The notes under the pieces are model-generated. The model was given only the letters and a program-made list of their open reading frames with translations. It ran no database searches and was not told the origin of the DNA. A stretch of 64,000 bases of DNA from Herminiimonas arsenicoxydans (GTDB taxonomy: Bacteria > Pseudomonadota > Gammaproteobacteria > Burkholderiales > Burkholderiaceae_D), in NCBI GenBank assembly GCA_000026125.1, contig CU207211.1:372001-436000 (forward strand), given 5' to 3'. The translations under genes and the position numbers were made by a program. Every line of letters starts with the position of its first letter. The stretch's first letter is position 1. Shown piece by piece: positions 1 to 10,086 of the stretch.

Positions 1-108
1 GTATGGCAGCGGCGCTGCCAGAAAGCAGATCGGCGCCCATATCAGGGTAGCGACCAGCATCACCAGCGCAAACAGCAGGGAACGCAAAAACAGTGTGACT
101 TGTGACAT
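1..108 (-). CDS. plsC: 1-acyl-sn-glycerol-3-phosphate acyltransferase, N-terminal fragment
   Basis: Only the first 36 codons are inside the window; the gene runs off the left edge. The start ATG is at 106-108 on the minus strand. The visible residues begin MSQVTLFLRSLLFALVML and form one hydrophobic segment, as at the N-terminus of membrane-bound PlsC acyltransferases. The catalytic HX4D motif would lie outside the window, so the family call rests mainly on position: plsC commonly follows glyQ-glyS-gmhB in Burkholderiales. PlsC would acylate lysophosphatidic acid at sn-2 in the inner membrane. Confidence 0.55.
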   Translation of the reverse strand, partial: MSQVTLFLRSLLFALVMLVATLIWAPICFLAAPLPY

Positions 109-138
109 TAGAGCTCCAGATAGATGGGGTGCGATGGT

Positions 139-696
139 CTAGATAGCGTGACCGGGCGCAGGTTTTTTCAGCAAATGATCGACGACAGCCGCAAGATTGG
201 CATAGCTCGTCGTTCCCGGCGGCAAGCCGCCTTTCCCCAACGTTTTTTCACCCTTGCCGGTCAGTACCAGATAGGGCGAGCAACCAGCCACAAAGCCGGC
301 CTGCAGGTCGCGCAGCGAATCTCCCACTGTCGGCACACCTTTGAGGCTTACATCGAAGCGCTTGCCGATGGCGTGCAGCATGCCCGATTGCGGTTTGCGG
401 CAGTCACAGCCATCGTCGGCCGCATGCGGGCAAAAGAATACTGCGTCAATTTCCGCGCCCACCGATAGCGCCGCCGCATGCATTTTTTGATGAATGGCAT
501 TGAGCGCCATGATATTGAACATGCCGCGTGCGATGCCGGACTGGTTGGTCGCGACGACCACGCGATAGTCGGCCTGATTCAGGCGCGCAATCGCCTCCAG
601 CGAACCCGGAATCGGAATCCACTCATGCGGCGATTTGATGCAGGACTCCGAGTCGTGATTGATGACGCCGTCGCGATCAAGAATTATCAGTTTCAT
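139..696 (-). CDS. gmhB: D-glycero-beta-D-manno-heptose 1,7-bisphosphate 7-phosphatase
   Basis: HAD-superfamily phosphatase of ADP-heptose synthesis for the lipopolysaccharide inner core; cytoplasmic. From the chosen start it is 185 residues, the usual GmhB length. HAD motif I is DRDGV near residues 7-11 and motif II is ATNQSG near 49-54. The zinc-binding loop of the family is present as CPH followed by CDCRKP, and GDSLRD supplies the acidic motif. An in-frame ATG lies 24 bp further upstream, but the start at 696 is preceded by a GGGGGTGA ribosome binding site and gives the canonical MKLIILDRDGV beginning. It sits between glyS and plsC, read in the same direction. Confidence 0.93.
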   Translation of the reverse strand: MKLIILDRDGVINHDSESCIKSPHEWIPIPGSLEAIARLNQADYRVVVATNQSGIARGMFNIMALNAIHQKMHAAALSVGAEIDAVFFCPHAADDGCDCRKPQSGMLHAIGKRFDVSLKGVPTVGDSLRDLQAGFVAGCSPYLVLTGKGEKTLGKGGLPPGTTSYANLAAVVDHLLKKPAPGHAI

Positions 697-750
697 CGGA
701 TCACCCCCAGAAAATTGCATGATGCCAGTGCGCCTTGAATCGAGCGAGGC

Positions 751-2877
751 TTAGGCAGCCAGCTTGGAAATATCGGCGACCTGATTCATCGCATGGTGCA
801 AGGTCGCCAGCAAGCCCAGCCGATTGTTGCGCAATGCCGCATCGTCGGCATTTACCATCACGCTTTCAAAGAAAGCATCGACCGGCGTTTTCAATGCCGC
901 CAATACCTGCAGGGAGGCCGCATAGTCGCCACGCGCAAATGCGGTATCGGCTTGCGGCTTGACTGTTGTCAGCGTTTGATTCAAGGCGATTTCTGCTGCT
1001 TCCTTCAGCAGCGCGGGATCGACTTTCGCCGTCACTTCGCCCTCGACTTTTTTCAGTATATTGCCGACCCGCTTGTTCGCTGCGGCCAGCGCCGGTGCTT
1101 CCGGCAGGACGGCGAAGGCGCGCACTGCGGCCAGACGGCTGGCAACATCAGCCAGTTTTTGCGGTTGCAAGGCGAGTACTGCATCGATCTCTTGCGCGCT
1201 GTAGCCTTGTTCGCGCAGCGCATTGGCAAGACGATCGAAAATGAAGGTGATCAGCGCATCGCGATGTTCGATCGCCAGCTTGTTGAATGGCTGTTCTGCC
1301 GCTGCGATCAATTCATTGATGCCGATATCGAGCTTGCCTTCGATCAGCATGCGAATCACGCCCAGCGCATGGCGACGCAAGGCAAACGGATCCTTGTCGC
1401 CAGTCGGGATCTGCCCGATGCTGAACAGGCCGACCAGCGTTTCCAGTTTGTCGGCCAGTGCGACCACCATGCCGACCGGATTGCGCGGCAGCGTATCGCC
1501 GGCGAAGCGCGGTTTATAGTGATCTTCAATCGCATCCGCCACATTCTCTGCCAGGCCGTCGTGCAAGGCGTAGTAACGTCCCATGATGCCTTGCAGTTCC
1601 GGAAATTCGCCGACCATATCGGTCAGCAGATCAGCCTTGGCCAGTTGTGCTGCGGTATCGGCTTGTTGTACATCGATACCGAGTTTGGCTGCGATGGCTT
1701 GTGCAATGGCGCGCACGCGTGCAATACGCTCGCCCTGAGTACCGAGCTTGTTGTGATAAACGACTTTATCCAGACCGGCGACACGCGAAGCCAGGGTTTT
1801 CTTGCGATCCTGGTCGAAGAAGAATTTGGCGTCGGCCAGACGCGGACGTACGACGCGCTCGTTGCCGCCGATGACGAGGCTGGCATCGGCCGGACGAATA
1901 TTGGACACGATCAAAAACTTGTTGCTCAGATTGCCCTTGCTGTCGAGCAGAGGAAAATATTTCTGATTGGCCTTCATCGTCAGGATCAGACATTCCTGCG
2001 GTACGGCGAGGAAGGTTTCTTCAAACTGGCCTATCAATACATTCGGACGTTCGACCAGGCCGGTTACTTCATCCAGCAAGTCTTCATCTTCAATCGGCGT
2101 CAGATTGTCGCCGGCTTCGCTTGCGGCTGCAGCGAGCTGGCGCACGATTTCTGCACGGCGTTCGGCGAAGCTGGCGATGACGGCGCCTTCGGTCGCGATT
2201 TGTTTTGCATAGCTGTCCGCGTCGCGGATGTAAACCGGATCGAGTCCTGCTTCAAAGCGATGGCCGCGGGTTGTATTACCGGCGGTGAGACCGAGTGCTG
2301 AAACGTTGATGACATCGGCACCGTGCAGTGCCACCAGGCCATGCGCAGGGCGCACGAAGTTGACGGTTTCCCAGCCATCGGCCAATTGATAGCCCATGAC
2401 TTTTGGGATGGGTAATTTTGCCAGTGTTTCTTCCAGCGCTTTTTGCAAGCCGTCGGCCAGTGTGACGCCGGTGACGATGCTGTTGAAAAACAATACTTCG
2501 GCCTTGCCGTCGGATTCGCGTTTCAAGCCGGCGACTGCAGATTCGTTTGCACCCAGAGCGGAAAGTTTTTTCAATAATGCCGGTGTGGCCTTGCCATCTG
2601 CCGTCAAGCCGACGCTGGCCGGCATGAGTTTTTGCATGACCTGCTTGTCATCGGCTTGTTCGGCAACTTGCGTCAGGTGCACGCCGAGCCGGCGCGGCGA
2701 GGCAAATTGCGTCAGCACGCTGTCTGTTGATAACAGACCTTGCGTTTTCAGCGATGCCTGCAAAAGCTGTGCAAAAGCATCGCCGATTTTTTTCAATGCC
2801 TTGGGCGGAAGTTCTTCGACGAACAGTTCGATTAATAAATTTTTGGTATCCATGCCGATAGTTACGCTGTTGCTCAT
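751..2877 (-). CDS. glyS: Glycine--tRNA ligase, beta subunit
   Basis: Beta subunit of the bacterial alpha2-beta2 glycyl-tRNA synthetase, which charges tRNA-Gly; 708 residues, typical for GlyS. The N-terminus has the family sequence [17 protein letters not shown] and the middle carries [12 protein letters not shown] and [13 protein letters not shown] segments; the C-terminus has the DALR-type tRNA-binding region ([14 protein letters not shown]). The ATG overlaps the glyQ stop codon by four bases (ATGA), which implies translational coupling; an internal Met nine codons in (MDTKNLL) is an alternative start. Downstream are gmhB and plsC on the same strand. Confidence 0.97.
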
Positions 2878-3791
2878 GCTGTTTCTTTTTCGATTTGAGC
2901 CAGCACTTCGGCGGCATGTTCAGGTGTTGCCATCGGAAAGCCGAGGCGGGCGCGACTGTCGAGGTAGCTGCGGGCGACGCTGCGTGCCAGATTGCGTATG
3001 CGGCCTATATAGGCGGCTCGCTCAGTGACAGAAATGGCGCCGCGTGCATCCAGCAGATTGAAGGTATGCGCAGCTTTCAGCACTTGTTCGTAAGCCGGCA
3101 ATGCAAGTTTGTTTTCGATCAGATTGAGTGCCTGTTTTTCATGTGCGCCGAAAGCGGTAAACAGGAAATCGGCGTCGCTGTGTTCGAAGTTGTAGGTTGA
3201 CTGTTCGATCTCGTTCTGTTTGTAGACGTCGCCGTAGGACAGGCCTTCGGTCCATTTCAGGTCGTAGACGTTATCGACGCCTTGCAGATACATCGCGAGG
3301 CGTTCCAGACCGTAGGTGATTTCGCCGGTGATCGGTTTGCAGTTGATGCCGCCGACTTGCTGGAAGTAAGTGAACTGTGTGACTTCCATGCCGTTGAGCC
3401 AGACTTCCCAGCCGAGACCCCAGGCGCCCAGTGTCGGGTTTTCCCAGTCGTCTTCGACAAAGCGGATGTCGTTGGCCTTCAGGTCGAAACCCAGTGCTTC
3501 GAGCGAACCCAGATACAGTTCGAGAATATTTGCCGGCGCCGGTTTCAGCACGACCTGGAATTGATAGTAATGCTGCAGGCGATTCGGGTTTTCACCATAG
3601 CGGCCGTCTTTCGGCCGGCGCGATGGCTGCACGTATGCCGCCTTCCATGGTTCAGGGCCGATGGAACGCAGGAAGGTGGCGGTGTGCGAAGTGCCGGCGC
3701 CGACTTCCATGTCGTATGGCTGCAGCAGTGCGCAACCTTGCGCATCCCAGTACTTTTGCAGCGTGAGAATGATTTGTTGAAATGTGAGCAT
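2874..3791 (-). CDS. glyQ: Glycine--tRNA ligase, alpha subunit
   Basis: Catalytic alpha subunit of tetrameric glycyl-tRNA synthetase; 305 residues, full length. It begins [15 protein letters not shown] and contains the family signatures [32 protein letters not shown] and [19 protein letters not shown] that build the class II active site for glycine and ATP. It is the first gene of the glyQ-glyS-gmhB-plsC run on the minus strand. A short hairpin (TTACCC/GGGTAA) lies about 20 bp upstream of the start in the leader; no T-box element is seen, as expected for a proteobacterium. Confidence 0.97.
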
Positions 3792-3862
3792 CTTGTTTGA
3801 ATTTTTGCATTACCCGGTGCGGGTAAGGGTGGCGTTGCCGAAACCCCAGATTTTACCGGGTT

Positions 3863-5467
3863 TTAGAGGGAATTAGGATTTCTGCGCGTGAGATAGTATG
3901 CGGCGATCAATAGTGCAAAAGCCAGCAGCACGATGGCTGCATTGCCGAGCGAAACGTAAGGAGTCAGGCCGCTGTAGCCTTGCACTGATGCCGTCAGTAT
4001 GCCGCGCTCGAACGGTTTGAGCTGCGCCACGACCTCACCGTGCGGATTGATGACTGCGGTGGTGCCGGTATTCGTGGCGCGCAGCATGGGGCGGCCGGTT
4101 TCAATGGCGCGCATTTGTGAAATCTGCAGATGCTGCGGCAAGGCGATCGAATCACCGAACCAAGCGATGTTGGAAACGTTCAGCAACAGCGTGGCAGCCG
4201 GATTGCCGGCCGCTGTACTGGCGCGCAACTGGCCCGCGATTTCTTCACCGAACAAATCCTCGTAACAAATATTCGGCAAGACCCATTGATCCTTGACGGC
4301 AAACGGTGCCTGCAGTGTTGCGCCGCGCGTAAAGTCGCCGAGCGGGATGTGCATCATGTCGACAAACCAGCGAAAGCCGAGCGGGATGAATTCGCCAAAC
4401 GGCACCAGATGATGTTTGTCATAACGATACAGTGCGGGGACGGTGCGGCTGGCGGTGGCCGGCGTAATGCCGATCACGCTGTTGGCGTATTGCTGCGGGC
4501 CGTCGCTGACGGCGATGCCGATGGCAAGATGGCTACTCGACGCGGTGGCGAATTCGGCCAGGCGCGGCAGATAGTCTTCCGGCAATTGATGCGCCAATAG
4601 CGGCAGTGCAGTTTCCGGTGTGGCGATCAGATCTGCCGGCGCGCTGCGTATCATGTCTTCGTAAAGGGTCAGTGTGACGTTCGCCTGTTCGGGATCGAAT
4701 TTGATTTCCTGTGGTACGTTGCCCTGCAACAGGCGCACGGAAATGGGTGCGCCGTGCGGTGTCGTCCAGCTGATGGAATGCAGTGCGAAGCCGGCTGCGA
4801 AAATTGCAATCATCAAGACCAGCGCAGATTTTCTCGTCGGCAGCAATGCCAGACAGCCGGCCAGCAATGCTGCCAGCCATCCGAGGCCGTATACGCCGAT
4901 GAGCGGCGCGAAGCCGGTGAGCGGGCTGGCGGTGTGTGCATAACCGGATACCACCCATGGGAAGCCTGTCAGCACCCAGCCGCGCAACCATTCGGAGAGC
5001 ATCCACAAGGCAGGGAAAACCAGTAGCAACAATATTGTTGTGGAGGCATGCCGCCTGTGTTTGAAGTAGGCGGCAAAGCCGGTAGCAATGGCGAAAAACG
5101 CACCCAGCAGCATGGCCAGCAGCGCAACCGCCAATGCTGCCATAGGCGCCGGCATGCCGCCGTATTGATGCATGCTGATGTAGAGCCAGTACACGCTGCA
5201 GGCCGACCAGCCGAAGCCGTAGGCCCAGCCGGTGAAGACGGCAGATTTGATGGTAGGCGCCTGCAATACCAGATGGAACAGCAGCGCGAGCGTGATAATT
5301 TGCAGCGGCCACCAGCCGACCGGTGCGAAGGCGAGGACATTCAGTGCGCCGGCCGACAAGGCCAGCAGCATGGCGGGTGCAGCTTGCAGGCGCAAGGGAA
5401 GTGAGGTGCTCACGTTTGCGAGCAGAGAGTGGCGGCGCGATGGGCGGGCATCCCGCACGTCACGCAA
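3863..5467 (-). CDS. lnt: Apolipoprotein N-acyltransferase
   Basis: Inner-membrane enzyme that adds the third acyl chain to the N-terminal cysteine of lipoproteins. An N-terminal multi-span membrane half is followed by a periplasmic nitrilase domain with the catalytic triad in context: Glu in TPETALPLL, Lys in YRYDKHHLVPFGEF and Cys in NICYEDLF. A last hydrophobic helix (NAAIVLLAFALLIAAYYL) closes the protein. The start given is a TTG coupled to the corC stop (TGATTG); a GTG at 5413 would give MSTSLPLRLQ and fits the family length better. Neither has a clear ribosome binding site. It is the last gene of miaB-phoH-ybeY-corC-lnt. Confidence 0.95.
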   Translation of the reverse strand: MRDVRDARPSRRHSLLANVSTSLPLRLQAAPAMLLALSAGALNVLAFAPVGWWPLQIITLALLFHLVLQAPTIKSAVFTGWAYGFGWSACSVYWLYISMHQYGGMPAPMAALAVALLAMLLGAFFAIATGFAAYFKHRRHASTTILLLLVFPALWMLSEWLRGWVLTGFPWVVSGYAHTASPLTGFAPLIGVYGLGWLAALLAGCLALLPTRKSALVLMIAIFAAGFALHSISWTTPHGAPISVRLLQGNVPQEIKFDPEQANVTLTLYEDMIRSAPADLIATPETALPLLAHQLPEDYLPRLAEFATASSSHLAIGIAVSDGPQQYANSVIGITPATASRTVPALYRYDKHHLVPFGEFIPLGFRWFVDMMHIPLGDFTRGATLQAPFAVKDQWVLPNICYEDLFGEEIAGQLRASTAAGNPAATLLLNVSNIAWFGDSIALPQHLQISQMRAIETGRPMLRATNTGTTAVINPHGEVVAQLKPFERGILTASVQGYSGLTPYVSLGNAAIVLLAFALLIAAYYLTRRNPNSL

Positions 5468-6355
5468 TCAATCATCAAGCGCATCCGCATCGGGCGCAGG
5501 GAGTTTTTCCACCAGCAGTACGTGGATTTGTCGCGCATCGGCGCGCAGTATTTCAAAGCGCAGATTATCGATATCGATAACCTCGCCCTTGTGCGGCATG
5601 CGCGCCAGATGATTGGTAATAAAACCGCCCAGCGTATCGACATCCTGGCTGGTGAGAGCGGTGCCGAGTTCTTCGTTGACTTGCGTGAGTTCGGTCAGCG
5701 CCTTGATGCGCCAGCGTGGACCGTATTCGCCAGCCTTGATGGCGAGAATATTGTCCTGTTCTTCATCGAAATCGTATTCGTCTTCGATGTCGCCGACGAT
5801 TTGTTCCAGCACGTCTTCGATCGTGATCAACCCTGCCACGCCACCGTATTCATCGACCACGATCGCCATGTGATTGTGTTTGGCGCGGAAGTCGCTCAGC
5901 AATACATTCAGGCGTTTTGATTCGGGAATGAAGACGGCAGGTCGCAGCATCTGACGTACATCGAACGATGCGCCTGCGTAGTAGCGCAGCAAATCCTTGG
6001 CCATCAGGATGCCGACTACCTGGTCGCGTTCGCCTTCGATGGCAGGGAAGCGTGAGTGTGCGGTTTCCAGCACCATAGGCAGCCATTCGGCTATGGGTTT
6101 GGTGATATCGATCACATCCATTTGCGAACGCGGCACCATGATGTCGCGTGCCGACAGTTCGGATACCTGGAATACGCCTTCTATCATCGACAGGGCATCG
6201 GCATCGATCAGATTGCGTTCGTGCGCATCATGCAGGATGGCAAGCAGTTCGCTACGACTGTCAGGTTCGGGGGCGATCAGTGCGGTCAGGCGTTCAAACA
6301 GGGACCGGTGCGGTTTGGCTTCACCGGGTTTGCCGCTATTGGGATTGTCTTGCAT
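5468..6355 (-). CDS. corC: CorC/HlyC-family CBS-domain protein
   Basis: A 295-residue cytoplasmic protein with a tandem CBS pair (ARDIMVPRSQMDVID and the segment ending TIEDVLEQIVGDIEDEYD), followed by a C-terminal CorC_HlyC (TerC-associated) domain with the typical DTLGGFITNHLARMPHKGE. Family members bind adenine nucleotides and are linked to magnesium and cobalt efflux. No transmembrane DUF21 domain is present, so it is the short CorC type. It sits directly before lnt, as in many proteobacteria, where the two genes are co-transcribed. The ion specificity cannot be read from the sequence. Confidence 0.92.
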   Translation of the reverse strand: MQDNPNSGKPGEAKPHRSLFERLTALIAPEPDSRSELLAILHDAHERNLIDADALSMIEGVFQVSELSARDIMVPRSQMDVIDITKPIAEWLPMVLETAHSRFPAIEGERDQVVGILMAKDLLRYYAGASFDVRQMLRPAVFIPESKRLNVLLSDFRAKHNHMAIVVDEYGGVAGLITIEDVLEQIVGDIEDEYDFDEEQDNILAIKAGEYGPRWRIKALTELTQVNEELGTALTSQDVDTLGGFITNHLARMPHKGEVIDIDNLRFEILRADARQIHVLLVEKLPAPDADALDD

Positions 6356-6463
6356 ATGGCGAAAAAGCCGTTGCGGGTGATGGTTTCAACAGCTATCAGG
6401 ATACAACAAATATCCGCAATTCCAAAAATGCTGCGGAAGATAGCATGTCATGGCGCAATATGA

Positions 6464-6934
6464 TCACGCTTCGATATACGGATTGGGAAAGCCGAGCGCG
6501 GCCAGGAATTCAATTTCCAGCGCTTCCATTTCTTCGGCCTCCTCATCCGATTCATGGTCGTAACCTTGCGCATGCAGCACGCCGTGTATTACCAGATGCG
6601 CGGCATGAAAAATCAGAGTCTTATTCTGTTCGGCGGCTTCGCGCTGCAAGACATCGGTGCACAGGATGATATCCGCCTGCGTGACGGCGTCATCTGCAAT
6701 GTCACTGCCATCGTCGTCGTTATAGGTGAAGGTCAGCACATTGGTGGCGTAATCCTTGCCGCGATAATTGCGGTTCAATATCTGGCCTTCTGCGGCATCG
6801 ACGAAGCGCAAGGTAATTTGCGCCGGCGCCAGCAATGCGGCCTTCACCCATTTGCGCAAAAGCGGACGCGTGAGTATGTCCTGCACGCGCGTGTCGGCGT
6901 ATTGCACCGACAGGGAAAGTTTATTTTGCTGCAT
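6464..6934 (-). CDS. ybeY: Endoribonuclease / rRNA maturation factor YbeY
   Basis: Zinc-dependent RNase that acts in 16S rRNA 3'-end maturation and ribosome quality control. The metal-binding signature H-x3-H-x5-H is present as HGVLHAQGYDH, and the family segment NRNYRGKDYATNVLTF precedes it. An in-frame ATG at 7009 exists, but that start would overlap phoH by almost 90 bp and adds a Lys/Pro/Gln-rich stretch foreign to the family. The start at 6934 (MQQNKLSLSVQYAD) overlaps phoH by 14 bp and gives 156 residues, the normal length. Confidence 0.93.
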   Translation of the reverse strand: MQQNKLSLSVQYADTRVQDILTRPLLRKWVKAALLAPAQITLRFVDAAEGQILNRNYRGKDYATNVLTFTYNDDDGSDIADDAVTQADIILCTDVLQREAAEQNKTLIFHAAHLVIHGVLHAQGYDHESDEEAEEMEALEIEFLAALGFPNPYIEA

Positions 6935-7997
6935 GTTTGGTAGTCGTTTTGGCTGCTGTTTTGGCAGTGGCGCGTTTTTTGGGTTGTTTGGCTTCATCGT
7001 AGGCATCAACGATGCGCGCTACCAGCGGATGACGTACCACGTCGGCACTAGAAAAACGCGTGAAGGCAAGTCCGCGCACATCGCCTAATACGTCGATGGC
7101 TTCGATCAGGCCGCTTTTCTGATTTTGCTGCAAGTCGATCTGTGTAATGTCGCCGGTAATCACGGCCTTGCTGCCGAAGCCGATGCGGGTCAGGAACATT
7201 TTCATCTGTTCCGGCGTGGTGTTTTGTGCTTCATCGAGAATGACGAAAGCGTGATTCAGTGTGCGACCGCGCATATAGGCCAGTGGCGCAATTTCTATCG
7301 CCTGTTTCTCGAACATTTTTTGCGTGCGATCGAAACCGAGCAGGTCATACAAGGCATCGTACAAGGGACGCAGATAGGGATCGATTTTTTGCGACAGGTC
7401 GCCGGGCAGAAATCCCAGGCGTTCGCCGGCTTCAACTGCGGGGCGGGTCAGGATGATGCGCTTGACTGCATCGCGTTCCAGCGCATCGACTGCGCAAGCC
7501 ACGGCCAGATAAGTCTTGCCGGTGCCGGCCGGGCCGACGCCGAAGGTGATGTCGTGATCCATGATCGCCTTCAGGTATTGCAACTGATGCGGCGTGCGGC
7601 CGCGCAAATCGTGGCGTCTGGTTTTCAATACTGGCGCGTCGGTTACCGATTCGACGACTTTTTTTCCGGCGGTTTTTCCCGCCGTTTTTTTCCCGGCGGA
7701 GATGATCAACTCGGGTTCGGCCAGCGATGCACGTTGTTCGACCAGTGCCAGTTGTACTTCTTCCAGCGGCACGACCTTGTCGGCCACGCGATAAAACTGA
7801 TCGAGGATTTCCAGCGCGCGTGCGCCGTTGCTGCCGCTGATGATGAATTTTTCGCCGCGACGAAAAATCGTCACATCGAGTGCAGCGGAAATCTGGCGCA
7901 GGTTTTCATCCATCGGCCCGCACAGATGCGCGAGCCGCTTGTTATCCAGCGGTTCGGGAATGAAGTACAGCGGTTGAACGGCGGTTTTGGTTTTCAA
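6921..7997 (-). CDS. PhoH family ATPase (PhoL/YbeZ type)
   Basis: Cytoplasmic P-loop ATPase of the PhoH family, 358 residues. The Walker A motif is GVGPAGTGKT, the Walker B region is FVILDEAQNTTPEQMKMFL, and the GFGSKAVITGDITQIDLP-like region reads GDITQIDLQQNQKSG. An N-terminal KH-like region precedes the ATPase. The C-terminal 25 residues are rich in Lys, Ala and Thr (KKRATAKTAAKTTTKHAAK), a possible RNA-binding tail that many PhoH proteins lack. The gene lies between miaB and ybeY, and YbeZ is a known functional partner of YbeY. Confidence 0.92.
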   Translation of the reverse strand: MKTKTAVQPLYFIPEPLDNKRLAHLCGPMDENLRQISAALDVTIFRRGEKFIISGSNGARALEILDQFYRVADKVVPLEEVQLALVEQRASLAEPELIISAGKKTAGKTAGKKVVESVTDAPVLKTRRHDLRGRTPHQLQYLKAIMDHDITFGVGPAGTGKTYLAVACAVDALERDAVKRIILTRPAVEAGERLGFLPGDLSQKIDPYLRPLYDALYDLLGFDRTQKMFEKQAIEIAPLAYMRGRTLNHAFVILDEAQNTTPEQMKMFLTRIGFGSKAVITGDITQIDLQQNQKSGLIEAIDVLGDVRGLAFTRFSSADVVRHPLVARIVDAYDEAKQPKKRATAKTAAKTTTKHAAK

Positions 7998-8036
7998 TTT
8001 TGACTGAGCAGGCGCTTGCGCGCTAAAAATGAATCT

Positions 8037-9377
8037 TTACTGTTTAACGACGATCTCGCCGCGTAATGTGTACGCGTGCGATTGTGTGATGTTGACGTTC
8101 ACCATCTGGCCGATCAAATGCGCTGCATTCGGGCCGGCGGAAAAATTGACGACGCGATTGTTTTCGGTGCGACCCTGCAATTCATCTGCATCTTTTTTCG
8201 ATGGCCCTTCGACCAGAATGCGTTGCACGGAGCCGACCATTTCATCGCTGTAGCGACGCGTGTTTTGATCGATGACGGCTTGCAGGCGTTGCAGGCGCTT
8301 GAGTTTGACTTCGTGCGGGGTGTCGTCTGCCAGATTGGCGGCAGGCGTGCCAGGGCGCGGGCTGAAAATGAAGCTGAAACTGTTGTCGTAACCGATGTCG
8401 TCGATCAACTTCATCATCGCTTCAAAGTCTTCGTCGGTTTCGCCCGGGAAGCCGACGATGAAGTCGGATGAGATGGAAATATTCGGCCGCACTGCGCGCA
8501 AGCGACGCAGGATGGATTTGTATTCGAGCGAGGTGTAGCCGCGCTTCATCGCTGCCAGGATGCGATCCGAGCCGTGCTGCGCCGGCAGATACAGATGATC
8601 GACCAGTTTCGGCACCTTGGCATAGGTGTCGATCAGACGTTGCGTGAATTCCTTCGGATGGCTGGTGACGTAGCGTATCCGCTCTATGCCTTCCATCTCG
8701 GCGATGTATTCGATCAGCAGCGCAAAATCGGCGATTTCGCCGTCCGCCATTTCGCCGCGATAGGCGTTGACGTTCTGGCCCAGCAGCGTGATTTCCTTCA
8801 CGCCTTGCGCTTCGAGTCCGGCGACTTCGGTCAGCACGTCGTCGAAACGGCGCGAGACTTCTTCGCCGCGCGTATAGGGCACCACGCAATAACTGCAGTA
8901 TTTGCTGCAGCCTTCCATGATAGACACAAAGGCAGTCGCGCCTTCCACCTTGGCGGGCGGCATATGGTCGAATTTTTCAATTTCCGGAAAACTGATGTCG
9001 ACTTGCGAACGTCCGGTCGAACGGCGCTGCTTGAGCATTTCCGGCAGGCGATGCAGGGTTTGCGGGCCGAAGACCAGATCAACGTAAGGTGCGCGTTTGA
9101 TGATCGCGTCGCCTTCCTGCGAGGCGACACAACCGCCGACGCCTATCATCAGGTCGGGCTTGAGCAGTTTCAATTCGCGCAGACGGCCAAGATCGGAGAA
9201 TACTTTTTCCTGCGCTTTTTCACGCACCGAACAGGTGTTGAGCAGGATCACGTCGGCGTCTTCCGCCTTGTCAGTTTTGATCAGACCGTCGGAAGCGTTG
9301 AGCACATCGGCCATCTTGTCCGAGTCGTACTCGTTCATCTGGCAACCGAAGGTCTTGATGTATATCTTTTTCTGCAT
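8037..9377 (-). CDS. miaB: tRNA-2-methylthio-N6-dimethylallyladenosine synthase
   Basis: Radical-SAM methylthiotransferase that modifies i6A37 of tRNAs; 446 residues, full length. The N-terminal UPF0004 domain has its three cluster cysteines in [22 protein letters not shown] and [11 protein letters not shown]. The radical-SAM cluster is C-x3-C-x2-C in [15 protein letters not shown]. The C-terminal TRAM domain ends with [10 protein letters not shown]. The substrate of MiaB is made by MiaA, whose gene lies further right at 29.5 kb. First gene of the leftward miaB-phoH-ybeY-corC-lnt group. Confidence 0.97.
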   Translation of the reverse strand: MQKKIYIKTFGCQMNEYDSDKMADVLNASDGLIKTDKAEDADVILLNTCSVREKAQEKVFSDLGRLRELKLLKPDLMIGVGGCVASQEGDAIIKRAPYVDLVFGPQTLHRLPEMLKQRRSTGRSQVDISFPEIEKFDHMPPAKVEGATAFVSIMEGCSKYCSYCVVPYTRGEEVSRRFDDVLTEVAGLEAQGVKEITLLGQNVNAYRGEMADGEIADFALLIEYIAEMEGIERIRYVTSHPKEFTQRLIDTYAKVPKLVDHLYLPAQHGSDRILAAMKRGYTSLEYKSILRRLRAVRPNISISSDFIVGFPGETDEDFEAMMKLIDDIGYDNSFSFIFSPRPGTPAANLADDTPHEVKLKRLQRLQAVIDQNTRRYSDEMVGSVQRILVEGPSKKDADELQGRTENNRVVNFSAGPNAAHLIGQMVNVNITQSHAYTLRGEIVVKQ

Positions 9378-9405
9378 GGAGTGATGAGTTTGGAGAGTTG
9401 CTTAC

Positions 9406-9771
9406 TTACTTGAATTTGGAGGCCGGCGCTGGCAGCGGGACCGGCTGTGGCAACGGTTTTGGCGGAGTCTTCTGCGCTTCGTCGGCCGTCAGAATCCAGA
9501 TGCGATCGATATCGCCGCTGCCATCTTCCGTGTAATTCACGGCAAACTGGCTGCCGCGCAAGGCGGCCGGCATCTCGATCATATTGTCCTGATTCCAGAT
9601 ACGCGCACCGGCTGACAGCGTGCGCGTTTTATCGTTGATGACGACAACCGGATAATTGGCCGGCGTCATCACGCCGCGCCTGGCATCTGCCGGAAACGGT
9701 CGCTCGAAAGCATGCGCAGACAGGCTGGCAAAAGCAAGTGCACAACTGATCAGCAAGGTTCCTATGCGCAT
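9406..9771 (-). CDS. Small exported protein of unknown function
   Basis: A 121-residue protein. The start chosen at 9771 gives a good Sec signal peptide (MRIGTLLISCALAFASLSAHA, cut after AHA). The mature part contains PANYPVVVINDKTRTLSAGARIWNQDNMI and a DRIWILTADEAQ segment and ends in a Pro-rich tail (PPKPLPQPVPLPAPASKFK). An ATG 138 bp upstream would add an unlikely Arg-rich leader. I do not recognise a named family; short proteins of this pattern recur in Burkholderiales. Located upstream of miaB on the same strand. Confidence 0.75.
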   Translation of the reverse strand: MRIGTLLISCALAFASLSAHAFERPFPADARRGVMTPANYPVVVINDKTRTLSAGARIWNQDNMIEMPAALRGSQFAVNYTEDGSGDIDRIWILTADEAQKTPPKPLPQPVPLPAPASKFK

Positions 9772-10032
9772 GGCAGGCTTTCGTTTCAGATAAATGAGAT
9801 GTCGCGATACAGCAGAATGATTGATCCGGGCGATGTGTTGCTTGGCGCAAGGCCGGGCGCCTGTACGGCAGCCGAACTGATAGAGACGTGCCAGCGCAGG
9901 CGACATCATAACATGTGGCGCTGTGGACCGAGAGCGAGCCGGGCTGCTTGCAGCAGGCAGCAGGCGTGGAAATCAATGCCGTGAAAAACGGGAAAATCGA
10001 TGCATTGTGAGCGGCAGATATGTCGCCCATAA

Positions 10033-10061
10033 AAACAAAGCCGGAATATCCGGCTTTGTTT
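10033..10061. terminator. Symmetric intrinsic terminator after gdhA
   Basis: Perfect 13-bp inverted repeat, 10033-10045 and 10049-10061, with a 3-nt loop. The stem is GC-rich in the middle, A-rich on the left and T-rich on the right, so it can terminate in both directions. It lies 26 bp past the gdhA stop codon. The rest of the interval 9772-10086 shows nothing further. Confidence 0.9.
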
Positions 10062-10086
10062 GTTTTACCACATGTGTTGCCAGCGA

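Noticed and set aside
793..2301. A 502-codon plus-strand frame
   Set aside because: It is the antisense shadow of glyS, whose protein is fully recognisable on the other strand.
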